From positions 18,558,527 to 18,622,526 of the forward strand of contig OX485808.1 in assembly GCA_950295325.1 (NCBI GenBank): a stretch of 64,000 nucleotides of DNA, written 5' to 3'. This stretch comes from Polytrichum commune (Eukaryota; Streptophyta; Polytrichopsida; Polytrichales; Polytrichaceae). The position numbers and the translations under genes are program-made. The notes beneath the pieces are model-generated. The model saw nothing but the letters and a program-made list of their open reading frames with translations, was not told the DNA's origin and ran no database searches. This document shows positions 48,898-60,079 of the stretch, in pieces; the stretch's first letter is position 1; each line of letters opens with the position of its first letter.

Positions 48898-50160
48898 TGT
48901 GGGAGCCCAATATTCTATGGAAATACGGAAATACGGAAATACGGATCCATTTTCCGTATTTTACCCTTCCCGTATGAGGGTAATAGGGTCTCTTAGCATA
49001 GATTAATTGTACTAGGAAATAAGGCGTTCTAAACCCGCCTCGCACGATAAAAATGATAAAAAAGGTATTATTACCGGTCCGTCAAATTGGACAAGGGGGA
49101 CCGTTTGATCATGGTCCGGACCAAGTAACGGTTACGCCACGTTCAACTAACGGTCCGGAAGTGGAGAGACGGTTACAACGGACTTATGACGGTTGGGGGA
49201 AAACCGTTGGTAAAACCGCCGGACAGGGTTGTCTATTGTGTCGTGACGGAGGCTAATCTCAGCATAATGTCGTGCCGTCACGACACGTATCCGTCACGAC
49301 ATTATGCCAGATGCTGTCTTTATCCTGACGGACTTGAATTTTACCGAATTTTGTGTGTAATTACATTACCCCATTTCGGACATGTAGGATGTAAGATGTC
49401 CACGTGTGATGACATGTCAGCAAAGTAGAGGTAAAGTGGGGAAAAAATTACTAGCGCCTGTCCGCCCCGTTCCCCCCCCCCCCCCGTCCGCCCCCGTTCC
49501 CAACCCCCGTCAGAAAAAAAAAAAAAAAAAACTTGTTCCCCCCCCTCCGCCCCCGTTCCCGCCCCCGTCCGCTCCGTTCCCCCCCTTTCCCAACCCCCAT
49601 CCGCAAAAAAAAAACAAAAAAAACCAAACCCCGTTCCCCCCCCCCTGTCTGCCCCGTTCCCGCCCCCGTCTGCCCCGTTCCCCCCCCCCGTCCGCCCCTG
49701 TTCCCACCCCGTCCGCCCCCGTTCCCGCCCCGTCCGCCCCACCCTCGTCCCCCATCCGCCCCACACCCTCCTTAGTCATATTTTACTACTTTGATTTTAA
49801 CAAAATGATAAACATAATGGCAAAATGGTTTACCTGGCGCTAGGCATATCCACGTCCACGTCGGCCTTTTTTTGCCACATAGGACGCCACCTTGGCTAGA
49901 AGGTAAGTATTTTACCCACCCTACTAGCTTCCCCCTAGGTTGACCCTACGTGCACCCTATTGTGTCGTGACGGCACGACACCGTCATGACGTCGGGATAG
50001 ACAACCCTGCCGCCGTTTTCCGTTAAAACGAACGGTAACAGGGGAAGGAAAAGGGAGGAAGGATATTTAAGGGTCCCTTCCTTCTCCTCCCCACTTTTTC
50101 GCAAGAAGAAAAAGATTGTTGAGAGAACGAGTGGTGAGGCTGTTTTTTTTCGAGCCGCCA
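48898..50160 (+). repeat. Left LTR of the non-autonomous element, with MITE inside
   Basis: The LTR is about 470 bases without the insertion. A TATA-like word (GGATATTTAAGG, about 50,062) precedes a pyrimidine-rich run and the common 3' part, as in the right LTR (53,571). Just past its end, 50,155-50,220 holds two copies of CAGTTGG(A/C)TTGC(T/C)GGGACT. Confidence 0.75.
49224..50009. mobile_element. hAT-like MITE inside the left LTR, carrying a C-rich minisatellite
   Basis: The ends are the inverted repeats CAGGGTTGTCTAT (49,224) and ATAGACAACCCTG (ending 50,009). The flanks read CCGCCGGA on the left and CCGCCGTT on the right, which fits an 8-base target duplication with two changes. The uninterrupted right LTR has a single CCGCCGGA at this place (near 53,502). 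CAGGG termini and 8-base duplications are typical of hAT elements. Inside, next to each end, GTCGTGAC(G/A)G-type words form further inverted repeats. The centre (49,450-49,770) is a minisatellite of CCCCGTCCGCCCCGTTCCC-like units interrupted by A-runs. Long proline-rich frames over it are artefacts of the C-runs. Confidence 0.8.
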
Positions 50161-50302
50161 GCAGTTGGATTGCTGGGACTCTGTAATTTCCAGTTACCGG
50201 CAGTTGGCTTGCCGGGACTTCGTAGCAGTTAAGCGGAAGAGAGGGAATCCGGAGGGGAGAGAATTTCCGTAGTTGAGACCGAAGTGGAGAGAAGATAGGA
50301 AA

Positions 50303-50854
50303 ATGCCGGAAGCACGGGAAGAGGATCGGAGGGAACCCATCCCGGTTCCGCTCAAAGCCCTCATCCCTGCAATTCCGAGGGAGGACGGGGAGCTGCAGGA
50401 GCTAGCGGAGGATCTCCGGGTTATGGGCTGCGCGGGGTTGCTCGCCAAACCCTGGAACCTCCGAGCGGAAGATACCCTCCGGGAGTTCAAGTTCGAGAGA
50501 GGGAATCAGTGGCTAGGAACCAAGAGGAAGGATCCGTATAGTTGGACTCCGGATGTTTGGAATAGGGTCTACGGGTTTCCGAGGGGAATTGCAAAGGGAT
50601 GGGCCGGCCGCCGCGATGGCCTGTTCGCCGGAAAGTTTAGAGGGGACGCGGACCCGAAGGACGGTTTTCACCCCGGGAACTGCCGGAACCTTAGAGAGCG
50701 GAGGGTATTAGAGTTCCTCCTGCCCATCCTTAACCCGGACAAGCCTAAGCGGATTAGCCTTACCATGGCTAACACCCTGTTCGGTGCTATGTCCGGGGTC
50801 CGGCCCGTGAATTTGTTGAGTAGCAACATTATGGAAGAGAAAGAAGCAAGATAG
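50303..50854 (+). pseudogene. Gag-like reading frame of the non-autonomous element, 5' part
   Basis: The frame from the ATG at 50,303 codes for about 183 residues rich in charged and aromatic amino acids, with DPYSWTPDVWNRVYGFPRG, DPKDGFHPGNCR and FGAMSGVRPVN. This looks like the unnamed gag-like protein found in many plant non-autonomous LTR elements. It stops shortly after the GVRPVN segment. The continuation appears at 52,836-53,142 (LLELICKRTTHGVHQNWGL, then IAADEVTYKLHPEVG), so the intervening AT-rich sequence probably interrupts one gene. The assignment rests on resemblance and position; no enzyme motif is present. Confidence 0.55.
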
Positions 50855-51089
50855 AGCACATAACGACATCAAACAACTCCGGAGAGGAAGAGGAAGAATG
50901 CCGAAGAAGAACACCGAAGAGAGCTCTCCGAAGGTCGGCCACGGTAATAGGGTCCACTGCCACGGCTTTACACACCTTACGCGCGGTTATAGGTCCTATT
51001 ACCCACGGCAATGGGTACCCAGCGGGTTAGCAAAGGAAAACTTAGAATTTAGGAAGGAGAACTATTATATAAGGATGAAAGGACTTATG

Positions 51090-52830
51090 TAAGAGGTATA
51101 TAAGGGTATATAGGGTTATTAGGAAGTATGTATTACATTCTATTAGCATAGTATGTAAGATTTTGAGGATGAATGAATATCCAAGGAAGCATGATTATGG
51201 AATAGGTAGAATGTAGGATTTTTAGGAAGCACGATTATGGAATATATGGGAATTTTAGATATTAAACTCAAGGAGACATTATGAAAACATTAAGGGGAAT
51301 ATAGGAATATGGTACATTCTACTATCATGATCATTAATCAATCAACATGAAGATTTGATTGATCTCCAAAAAGAATTTAGAATGTAGCCACAACAAGGAG
51401 TTAGGGAAATCTTGGAATTATGAACATTAAGGTGATGAAACGGTTGTAACCGTTTAGGATAGGAATCATCTACATATATCAAAGATAGTAGTATCTAGGA
51501 AAGTGGAAGTTAACAACCACTTAGTATAGATTTTGGATAGGAAGAAAAGACTATATAAGAGAAGCAATTTAGGAGACCTATACCTCATTTTCTACACAAC
51601 GAAGTTATCTTAAATTTGAGTGTAAAAAACACTTGAGTTTCTTTGTACCTCTCCTCTCGGAGCATTTTTGCAATACATTATCTTTTCTACAAATATGTGT
51701 GATCTTTCTACCTCTCTCTCAAATTATCTTACAAGTTTGTTAAGCGGTACTTGGAACTTAAAGTGATTGAGCAACCGAGAGTAGAGTAGATTGAGTAGAC
51801 TCTTTTGAGAAAGAACTCAAAAGATAGTGTGAGGGTGAGAACAAAGCGCTCAAGACATTTTGGAGAATCAATGGAACTTTGAGAGAGATCGATATGAGAA
51901 AGCAATTATCAATTTATACAACTTGACTGAAGGAAGCAAGATTATCTCTCAAAGCGGAACTTATCATTGATCTCCTCAAAAGGGAATTATAACTATACAT
52001 GTGATTGAATGATTGAAGAATTATATGCATGTTATTATTTAAGCAAAATCACTTAACGATTACAAACTCCTTCAAAAGAGGAGGAGCTTATTATTGAAAA
52101 CTATATAATTGACTTATAAGTATTATACATATTATTCTACATATTGATTGTTGAACTCATGATTAACAAGAATGATGAAGATATTAATTCACATCAAAGT
52201 TTGAATACATATGAATGAAGTAATATTGATATAAGATAATCTACTTATTATAATGGTTATTGAACCTCTTCATTTTAAGATACTTTGTGAGTTGTTGGAT
52301 GTCATTAACAATCGGAGAAGAGTTCTTCTCTCTTGAGTAAAACTCAAGAGAGTATAATTATTCTTGTTATTAAAATACTTTGAAGTTCAACGTGACATGC
52401 AAAACAATTAATGAAGTGTTCATGAACTTATAACTACTATATGCATAATTGTCAAGTTACAATATTATACGTAGTAACACTTGAGCTTAAAAAGGAAGAC
52501 TCAAGAATATTATATCTTCTTCATCATTATAAGATACTATCATTTATGTGATTGATGCTTATGAATTACGAGTCTTAAAGACTCGTATGATTTATTGAAA
52601 ACTATATTATTATCGAGGATATTGTTACACCTCTTGAAGCTTTATTTAAATCTAATGGTTCTTATTATCAATGATGCCTTACATTGAGAGTAAGAATTAA
52701 GATAATGAGATTGTGTTCACTCCAATAATTATATTCATATCATAAGGAGAAGAGAGGGATTATTAATTCGAGACCGAACATATTAATGAGGCACGGTAGT
52801 TCTCAAGCGAATATAAATTTACGTGATGTC
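51090..52830. other. AT-rich sequence interrupting the gag-like frame
   Basis: About 1.75 kb, much richer in A and T than the element on either side, with no reading frame of note. It contains many short direct and inverted words around ACTCAAGAG and TTATTATAAG-like runs. It may be a degenerate insertion or the non-coding interior of the element. No terminal repeats were found. Confidence 0.45.
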
Positions 52831-52835
52831 TCACC

Positions 52836-53142
52836 GTGAGTCTTCTTGAGCTAATTTGCAAGAGAACGACCCACGGGGTGCATCAAAATTGGGGGCTGAT
52901 AATTCAAGAAATAGTAGGGCGGGCCCTCCCCCATATAGGCCGGAAACCCTCCTTCCTCTCCCCCTTCATTCTGCAACTCTATCAGCACTTTGACTGCATT
53001 ACGGCCGAAGAGGAGGACCTGCTGATGATAGCGGCGGACGAGGTCACCTACAAGCTCCATCCGGAAGTCGGAGACCTCGAGACGGAAACTTCCAGCGACC
53101 CCATCATTCCAGAAGCGCCTCCCTCTTCACCCGGAAGCCCGC
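52836..53142 (+). pseudogene. Gag-like reading frame of the non-autonomous element, 3' part
   Basis: An open frame of about 100 residues ends at the right LTR: LLELICKRTTHGVHQNWG, LSPFILQLYQHFDCITAEEE, DEVTYKLHPEVG, then a Pro/Ser-rich tail. Its base composition (GC-rich) matches the 5' part at 50,303-50,854 and contrasts with the AT-rich sequence between them. The frame runs on into the LTR, which supplies the stop. Confidence 0.5.
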
Positions 53143-53678
53143 TGTGGGAGTCCAAATTTGACGGAAATACGGAAATACGGATCCATTTTCCATATTTTTG
53201 CTTACCTTCGTAAGGACAATAGGGTCTCTTAGGTTAAAATTTAGGGTACTGGGAATTAGGGCGATCTAAATCCGTCTTACACGATAAAAAGAAAAAAAAA
53301 TGTATGATTACCGGTCCGGTAGATTGGATTAGGGGGACCGTTTGATCATGGTCCGGACCGCTGGGCCGGACCAAATAACGGTTATGCCACGTTCAACTAA
53401 CGGCCCGGAAGAGGAGAGACAGTTACAACGGACTTATGATGATGGGGGGGGGGGGGAAAGAACGCCGTTGGTAAAATTGTTCATTATACCGTTGGTGACA
53501 ACCGCCGGAAAACAGTTGACAACCGTTTTCCGTTAAACCGAACGGTAACAGGGGAAGGAAGAGGGAGGAAGGATACTTAAGGGTCCCTTCCTTCTCCTCC
53601 CCATTTTTTTCTCTCTGATCACAAAAGGCAAGTTGTTGAGAGAACGAGTGGTGAGTTTGCCGTCATTTTGAGCCGCCA
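53143..53678 (+). repeat. Right LTR of the non-autonomous element
   Basis: It starts TGTGGGAG and ends GAGCCGCCA. It matches the left LTR on both sides of the MITE insertion point but has an additional short G-run and a segment near 53,470-53,510 absent from the left copy. Many substitutions separate the two LTRs, so the insertion is not recent. The next element's LTR begins at the very next base. Confidence 0.75.
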
Positions 53679-54651
53679 TGTCGCGCACCTCTCCATGAGG
53701 AGTGGCCGAAACACCATGGGCACAAGGGGGACCCCGGAGTGACACCCGGGACTTGTGGCGCCGTTGGTGAGAGGGCCCAAGTGATCCTAGTGTGGGTGAG
53801 GTCCCCGGGCGTTGGGAACGTCTCCCATCCACGAAGACTAGGAGGCACAAGGGTAAGGCCATGAGCTATGCGTAGCTCATGGCGTGGTGATTCTAGAATG
53901 CTCAAGAACACCTCAATCGGAGGTGTGAGCTAGGAGTTATGGCCATTTGAGTGGGGCGCTGTCCCGGGACAGCGCCCTGGTACAGCAGTGCCTGGGAGTG
54001 ATTCCCGGGACTGCCAAGGTTCAAACAGGCATAACTTCCTCAATACTTGCCCGAATGGGGCAAGTGAGGAGTCCATCGGCATCTACGTGAAGCGTAGATG
54101 AAGATGAAGTGGTTGGTTGTTATGATTAGACATCATAAAAGGAAGTTATGATGGTCTGAAGCTGCTGGGGGGTTTCTAGGCCCAGCAGCTAAAGGAAAAT
54201 GTCCACTTGGCCCCAACTCTTGGTAGAGAGACAAGAGGTTGGTTGACGGTGGGGTAGGGGCCCCGCGTGAAGTCCTAGAGGCTTATATGGGTGAGGTGGT
54301 GTGGCCTCACCCACCCGAGGCCGAACGGCAAGGCCTCCATGGGTTTTGGCCTATTGTGAGGCCATAGTTGCCTAGTATGGTTCGGGTTGTTGTAGTGTTG
54401 CTCCGGCAACGCGATGATCAACATAAGATTGGACTTCCATGGATGGAAGTCCACATTGGGGAAATGGGTTACCGATTAAGGGGTGAGTCCCGAAAGCAAA
54501 GTAGGAGGGTTGGTTCCCTCCTATGAACTATTGGTCCGGGGTAAGAGGAGCTATCCATTAGCATGGCGGAATGCGAAGGGTTAGCGCTCGTAACCTTTGC
54601 TAGAAACGAAAATTGGCAAGATTATTAAGGGACCTAGCAAGGGTTGCGACA
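53679..54651 (+). repeat. 5' LTR of the plus-strand Gypsy copy (973 bases)
   Basis: It starts TGTCGCGCACC and ends GGGTTGCGACA, so the ends form the short inverted repeat TGTCGC/GCGACA. The full reverse-orientation counterpart is at 58,065-59,041. A TATA-like TTATAT lies near 54,283. Confidence 0.9.
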
Positions 54652-54653
54652 TT

Positions 54654-54665
54654 TGGTATCAGAGC
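54654..54665 (+). promoter_or_regulatory. Primer binding site for initiator tRNA-Met
   Basis: TGGTATCAGAGC, two bases after the LTR, is the standard plant retrotransposon primer site complementary to the 3' end of tRNA-iMet. Confidence 0.95.
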
Positions 54666-54702
54666 AGGGTTCCAATATTTGAGCTAGCACTTTGAGGTAG
54701 AC

Positions 54703-55270
54703 ATGGCTATCAAAAATGCGGGTTATGATGGTGAGCCCGGGGTTTCCAAAAGGTTGTGAGGCTCAAATTGGAACAAGGATCATGTGCAAGTGGATTGTGA
54801 CCATACCATTGATTCTAATGACAATGGTGGGCATGAGGGTGGATTCGGTGAGGAAAAGGGAGGAGTGCTTTGAAAGGGCTCCCGCAAACCTCGAAAAGTA
54901 ATCGGGGGCTAGAATACCGAATGCATCCGAAAGCTTGGACGGTGGTAATGTTGGATTGAAATTCCAATCCAAATTGCTTAGAATGTGGTGAAGTTGGAAT
55001 GGGTGCAAATGCGGCACTCAAGGCTTTTAGGCCTATGTCTGCAATTTAACCACCATAATGAATGGCATAACTAAAATTGACTAGTTGGCTAAGAAACACA
55101 TCGTTTTAGATGGGGCTTCAAAAGTGGGTGGTGAATACCATGTTCAACTCCCCAAAGCTTCTTGAGGACGTATCGGGAATCTTTAAGATTTGAAGAACAT
55201 TGAAGCCGATGGTCCCGAAATGAAGTTGGGCGGCGCATCACCACAAAGTGGGTTTTAGCCGATATTGGTC
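54703..55270 (+). pseudogene. Degenerate gag region of the plus-strand Gypsy copy
   Basis: It starts at an ATG shared with the minus-strand copy (ATGGCTATCAAA versus its complement near 63,800). The frame breaks after about 20 codons. Short open parts in different frames (for example IMCKWIVTIPLILMTMVG) match the minus-strand copy. No intact gag or zinc knuckle is visible. Confidence 0.6.
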
Positions 55271-55299
55271 CCAAAGAAATGGGCGAAAGTAGTTTGGCC

Positions 55300-55560
55300 C
55301 ATTATACCAAGGCAAAACATACTCGTGCCGCGGACGGAATGTTGGGAGGTGGGTTGATCCTACCAAGGCAATTCATGTTCGTGCCGCGGACAAAGTGTGA
55401 AAGGTGGCTTTGTACTACCAAGGCAAATCATGTTTGTTCCGCGGACAAACTATTAGAAATTGGTTTTGTGGCACCAAACCAATTTGTCCCGCGGACGGAA
55501 TGTTTAAAGTTGGGTTTGCGGACCAAGCCAAAGCAAGTTGCCGAGGACGGAATGTTGGAC
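55300..55560 (+). repeat. Tandem repeats of about 57 bases in the gag-protease linker
   Basis: Four to five diverged units contain (C/A)CAAGGCAA, (C/T)ATG, TTCGTGCCGCGGACAAA or close variants, and a GGTGG(G/C)TT word. Starts are near 55,308, 55,364, 55,419, 55,477 and 55,530. The minus-strand copy has about one unit (63,170-63,220), so the number differs between copies. Confidence 0.7.
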
Positions 55561-56279
55561 GATGGCTTTGTGACCAAGGCTAGTAGCCTTAAGCCGAGGC
55601 CAAGTCTCATGGATTGACAAAGAGTCAACAAACTCCTTGATGAGCCGAAGCTCATAAGGTGTTGGGGCTTGCCGACGCCTATAGTGGGCAAGCTTATTAA
55701 TGTGCGGTCTCTAAGGGTGAACCCCATGAAATAAGGTAATGGCGATGTCTTTCACATTATAACATGGGACATTGGAATTTGTGGATATTTTACACTATGT
55801 AAAATGGATGAGGTGCCCTCACTTTGGAGGACACCTTCTTTGAAACTCACATGAAAGATGTGAGGCGCAAGCCGGTGAGCTTGCGGTGCATTTGTGATGT
55901 GCCATGATGGCAAAGAATTGAACTACAAATTGACAAGGACTCCTATGGTAGGAGGACCCAAGTTGAATTTGGTCTTAATGGACCAAAGGAAAAATGGAAA
56001 ACACAATGGTTGTGGTTCACTTGGAGCAACTCCAAAGAACTTATGGGGAGGCTAGGAAAGATGGGCCTCCCCCAAACCATACTTGTGGGATGTTGGTGAG
56101 ATACAAGAATGTATTCACCAATGTGTTGCTCAAAATGTTACCGCCAAGGAGTGAATTGCAACTTTGCTCAAGAAGAGATTGAGTTATTGAGGCATGTGGT
56201 GACAAAAGGAGTTGGTGGACAAACATGAAGAATGTCAAGGCAATCCAAAAGGAGAATTGGCCCTTGACTCAAAAAAGAC

Positions 56280-56843
56280 TTAGGTCATTGGTTGGCCTAG
56301 CCAACTACTACCACCACTTCATTCTAGATTTGTTTTAAGGTTTCTAGGACCTTAGTCAACTTATTGAAGAAATGGCTATCCCAAGAGTGGGATGAGCCTT
56401 GTCACCAAGCCTTTGGGAAGCTCAAGAGCAAGTTCCCTTCACAAGATGTGGTTAAATTTCCGGGTTTTCATAAGCATTTTGAGGTGCACATGGAGACGAA
56501 GGACTTTACCATTGGCGGATGTTGATCCAAGATGGATGCCCATTGCATATGGGAGCATTAAGCTTAAAGGTTGTCAAACCTTGTGCGACTTGTGAAAGAA
56601 ATGGCTATCCCAAGAGTGGGATGAGCCTTGCCATCAAGTCTTTGAGAAGCTTAAGAGCAAGTTCTCTTCGCCGCCCGTGCTCAAGTTCGCGGAGTTTGAC
56701 ATACCTTTTGAGGTGCATACGGGGGCGAGTGACTTTACCATTGGCGGATGTTGAGGCAAGATGGATGGCCATGGCATATGAGAGCATGAAGCTCGATGGT
56801 TGTCCCACCTTGTGCGACTTGTGGAAGAAATGGCTATCCCAAG
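56280..56843 (+). repeat. 229-base tandem repeat at the RT/RNase H boundary, plus copy
   Basis: The word AATGGCTATCCCAAG starts at 56,371, 56,600 and 56,829, a spacing of exactly 229 bases. Each unit codes for the start of the RNase H region (KKWLSQEWDEPCHQ, then PFEVHTGASDFTIGG). Because 229 is not a multiple of three, each unit shifts the frame and the polyprotein cannot be read through. The third unit is cut by the LTR fragment. Confidence 0.9.
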
Positions 56844-57232
56844 TGTCGCAACCCTTGCTAGGTCCCTTAACAATCTTGCCAATTTTCGTTTCTAGCAAAG
56901 CTTACGAGCGCTAACCATTCGCATTCCGCCATGCTAATGGTTAGCTCCTCTTACCCCGGACCAATAGTTCATAGGAGGGAACCAACCCTCCTACTTTGCT
57001 TTCGGGACTCACCCCTTAATTGGTAACCCATTTCCCCAATGTGGACTTCCATCCATGGAAGTCCAATCCTATGTTGATCATCGCATTGCCGGAGCAACAC
57101 TACAACAACCCGAACCATACTAGGCAACTATGGCCTCACAATAGGCCAAAGCCCATGGAGGCCTTGCCGTTCGGCCTCGGGTGGGTGAGGCCACACCACC
57201 TCACCCATATAAGCCTCTAGGACTCTACACGG
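56844..57232 (-). repeat. Reversed partial LTR of the same Gypsy family
   Basis: It begins TGTCGCAACCC (the complement of the LTR 3' end) and matches the LTR for about 389 bases, stopping at CTCTACACGG. It interrupts the plus-strand element between the repeated RNase H start and integrase. The remainder of the LTR is missing. Confidence 0.85.
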
Positions 57233-57264
57233 CGCTGTGGGAACCGCCACCGCGTTGGAGACCG

Positions 57265-58049
57265 CATAGCCTTTTCTCAAAGGATGGTTGAGGCATCACG
57301 GGTTGCCACAAGTGATTGTGTGGGATCAAGATCCAAAGTTCACAAGTGCATTTTCAATGCATTTCTCTAAGGAGGTCGGAATGAAACTAAGGTTTAGCAC
57401 GGCCTTGCATTCCCAAATGAATGGGAAAGCGGAGCATGTGAATGGAGTCTTGAAACAATACTTGAGGAACTTGGTGGGGGCGGACCAAGGAGATTGGGCG
57501 GACTATGTGGGTCGAGCGGAGTGTAATTGCAATGTAGCCACGCACTTGGCTACCAAGGGGTGGTCTTTGGTGGTGGCTTATGGAGTGGATGCGCTCCAAC
57601 CTATTAACCTAGCTCTCGAGGGGGCACATTCAACACTAGAGTTCAACCAAGATGGTGAGGACTTGGCTAAGGAGCAAAAAAACAAGTCTTGGAGATGACC
57701 AAGTTGTTGGTGGAGAAAGCCCGAAGGTGGTACGAAGTGCGAATCAATGCCGGAAGACGCAAAGTGGACAATGAGGTGGGCCAATAAGGTGTTGTTGAAT
57801 GTGAACAACTTCACTTACCCGAAAGGCCTCACTCCAAAGTTTATGTCCAAAATTGGAGCTCCGTTTCCCATTGTGGAACAAGTGTTCAAGGACATGTATA
57901 AGTTGGAATTACCGCCCGAGATCAAAGTGCATCCCATATTTCATGTCTCATTCCTAAAGTCATTTAAGGACGACACCTTGTGGCCCGAACACAAGCAAGT
58001 GATTAGGCCACCTCCCGACCTTGTGGACATCATTTGGAACATGAGGTAG
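57265..58049 (+). pseudogene. Integrase C-terminal half of the plus-strand Gypsy copy
   Basis: FLKGWLRHHGLPQVIVWDQD begins the segment. It keeps the second aspartate (VWDQDPKFTS) and the glutamate (NGKAEHVNGVLKQYLRN) of the D,D-35-E site; the first aspartate is upstream and lost. A second open part (57,747-58,049) has EIKVHPIFHVSFLKSF, typical of Ty3/Gypsy elements, and ends RPPPDLVDIIWNMR. Confidence 0.85.
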
Positions 58050-58064
58050 GAGGGCATCGTCAAG

Positions 58065-59041
58065 TGTCGCAACCCTTGCTAGCCCCCCCTTGACCATCTT
58101 GCCAATTTTCAATTCTAGCAAAGGTTACGAGCGCTAACCCTTCGCATTCCGCCATGCTAATGGATAGCTCCTCTTACCCCGGACCAATAATTCATAAGAG
58201 GGAACCAACCCTCCTACTTTGCTTTCGGGACTCACCCCTTAATCGGTAACCCATTTCCCCAATGTGGACTTCCATCCATGGAAGTCCAATCCTATGTTGA
58301 TCATCGCATTGCCGGAGCAACACTACAACAAGCCGAAGCATACTAGGCAACTATGGCCTCACAATAGGCCAAAGCCCATGGAGGCCTTGCCGTTCGGCCT
58401 CGGGTGGGTGAGGCCACACCACCTCACCCATATAAGCCTCTAGGACTCTACACGGGACCCCTACCCCACCGTCAAGAGACCTCTTGTCTCTCTACCAAGA
58501 GTTGGGGCCAAGTGGACATTTTCCCTTAGCTGCTGGGCCTAGAACCCCCCCAGCAGCTTCAGACCATCATAACTTCATTGTGTGATGTCTGATCATAACA
58601 ACCAACCACTCCATCCTCATCTACGCTTCACGTAGATGCCGATGGACTCCTCGCTTGCCCTATTCGGGCAAGTCTTGAGGAAGTTATGCCTGTTTGAACC
58701 TTGGCAGTCCCGGGAATCACTCCCAGGCACTGCTGTACCAGGGCGCTGTCCCGGGACAGCACCCCACTCAAATGGCCAGAACTCCTAGCTCAGACCTCCG
58801 ATTGAGGTGATCTTGAGCATTCTAGAATCACCACGCCATGAGCTATGCGCATAGCTCATGGCCTCACCCTCATGCCTCCTAGTCTTTGTGGGTGGGAGGC
58901 GTTCCCAACGCCCGGGGCCCTCACCCACACTAGGATCACTTGGGCCCTCTCACCAACGGCGCCACAAGTCCCGGGTGTCACTCCGGGGTCCCCCTTGTGC
59001 CCATGGTGTTTCGGGCACTCCTCATGGAGAGGTGCGCGACA
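58065..59041 (-). repeat. 3' LTR of the minus-strand Gypsy copy (977 bases)
   Basis: As given it starts TGTCGCAACCC and ends GGTGCGCGACA, the exact complement layout of the plus-strand LTR. The two differ by scattered substitutions and small indels. Confidence 0.92.
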
Positions 59042-59053
59042 CTCACCCCCACC
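59042..59053 (-). promoter_or_regulatory. Polypurine tract
   Basis: On the minus strand GGTGGGGGTGAG stands directly before the 3' LTR, as expected for the plus-strand DNA primer of a retrotransposon. Confidence 0.8.
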
Positions 59054-60060
59054 AAACGGAGTCGATGCCCTCATCGACTATACTCGTAGTCGGCACACCA
59101 ATTCTCAAGTTACCATCCTCTATGGTGCGGCATTGTGTTTACCTTAGGGCGCGACCCCCACGATGCATCTTCAAATTTGGCATGGTCCCAAAGGTGTCGT
59201 TCCTAGGTGGTCCGTTAGCGACCTTGGATCTCTCATCCAAGGACCTAACCTATACTAGACCCACCTACTTTGGGACTCACTTGGGTTGCCCCTCCTTTGG
59301 GGCCTCCCCCGTTAGGCTCCACTAGCCTAACGTGACACATCTAGGCGAGACCTCAACGCTTCCACTAAGTTGTCTCGGTTGCAACTCCGAGATGGCTTTC
59401 CATTGTTAAGCCACGCCTCGATCGCACGGGGGTGATGCCAAGTCCCGCCCGACTCGGTTCCCACTTTGCTCTTTCGAGACATGGGTTCATGACTCCCATG
59501 CGCCAACTCTCGTTAGCTCGCGGGTAGCACTTTTATGAGCACGCGCCATCAACTTGCCCCCGCCCGGACAAGCCCATAACGAAGAAGTTTCTTGGTTTTA
59601 TCCAAGACCCCTCCAAGCCATGGCCCCCAATTACTCGGCTTACCCAACCTAGTTTGGCATATCTATTCCCCCTCTTCCATTAACCAAGCACAAGTACAAG
59701 ACTAGGACCTCATCTCATACTTTTCTCTTTGCACCACTAAAGTTTGGACTTTATTCCCTCAAGCCAAAGAACAAGTTCATGTTGTGGCATAATTAACCTC
59801 GAAGCTAAGTGTGCTACTAGCGTCTCTCCCCCACTAAAGGAGATTGATGTCCTCATCAATGCCTACGCTTCATTTTATTGGAATCCTTAGCCTTAGTTTC
59901 TTCAAAGTGCTTCACCAATTCATTGGTGTTCACCATGTCTCTTGCCGCCACCCAAACGGTTTCTTTTTCATGGTATCCTCACCATTTCACCAAGTACTCA
60001 TTTGTACATTTTTTTTCATTTTCACTTGGGCTTCCTACACTTGAGGGTGCCCTCCTACCT
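59054..60060 (-). other. Non-coding 3' part of the minus-strand Gypsy interior
   Basis: About 1 kb between integrase and the polypurine tract. No conserved domain is readable and the short frames are not convincing. It is probably degenerate 3' non-coding sequence of the element. Confidence 0.45.
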
Positions 60061-60079
60061 CATGTTCCAAATGACCTCC

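Larger units (their letters stand above)
48898..53678 (+). mobile_element. Non-autonomous LTR retrotransposon with gag-like frame
   Basis: Two long terminal repeats (48,898-50,160 and 53,143-53,678) both start TGTGGGAG and end GAGCCGCCA. They share GGAAATACGGATCCATTTTC, TTTGATCATGGTCCGGACC and GTTGAGAGAACGAGTGGTGA. The left LTR is longer because it carries a MITE (49,224-50,009). There is no reverse transcriptase or integrase between them. The interior holds a gag-like frame split by about 2 kb of AT-rich sequence. I see no standard tRNA primer site after the left LTR and no clean polypurine tract before the right one. Polymerase functions must have come from another element. Confidence 0.8.
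53679..58064 (+). mobile_element. Ty3/Gypsy LTR retrotransposon, plus-strand copy, defective
   Basis: The 5' LTR (53,679-54,651) is followed by a tRNA-Met primer site, a broken gag, a protease/linker part, an RT remnant (SLVGLANYYHH), a triplicated RNase H-start segment, a reversed LTR fragment, and the second half of integrase with an HPIFHVSFLKSFK C-terminal segment. There is no RT core. Compared with the minus-strand copy, about 1 kb (RNase H core, integrase zinc finger and first aspartate) is replaced by the LTR fragment. The 3' LTR is absent; sequence stops at TCAAG where the minus-strand copy begins, so the rest may lie beyond the window. Non-functional by itself. Confidence 0.85.

Noticed and set aside
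49341-49843. Long proline-, glycine- or arginine-rich open frames on both strands
   Set aside because: They arise from the C-rich minisatellite inside the MITE; all frames stay open because the units lack stop codons.
53700-53880. Assembly-made palindrome as the explanation of the two opposite Gypsy copies
   Set aside because: The copies differ by many substitutions, indels and repeat numbers, so they are distinct elements, not one sequence folded back by the assembler.
53533-54300. Open frames inside the Gypsy LTRs (also 58,845-59,325)
   Set aside because: They lie within LTR sequence repeated in both orientations and show no conserved protein.
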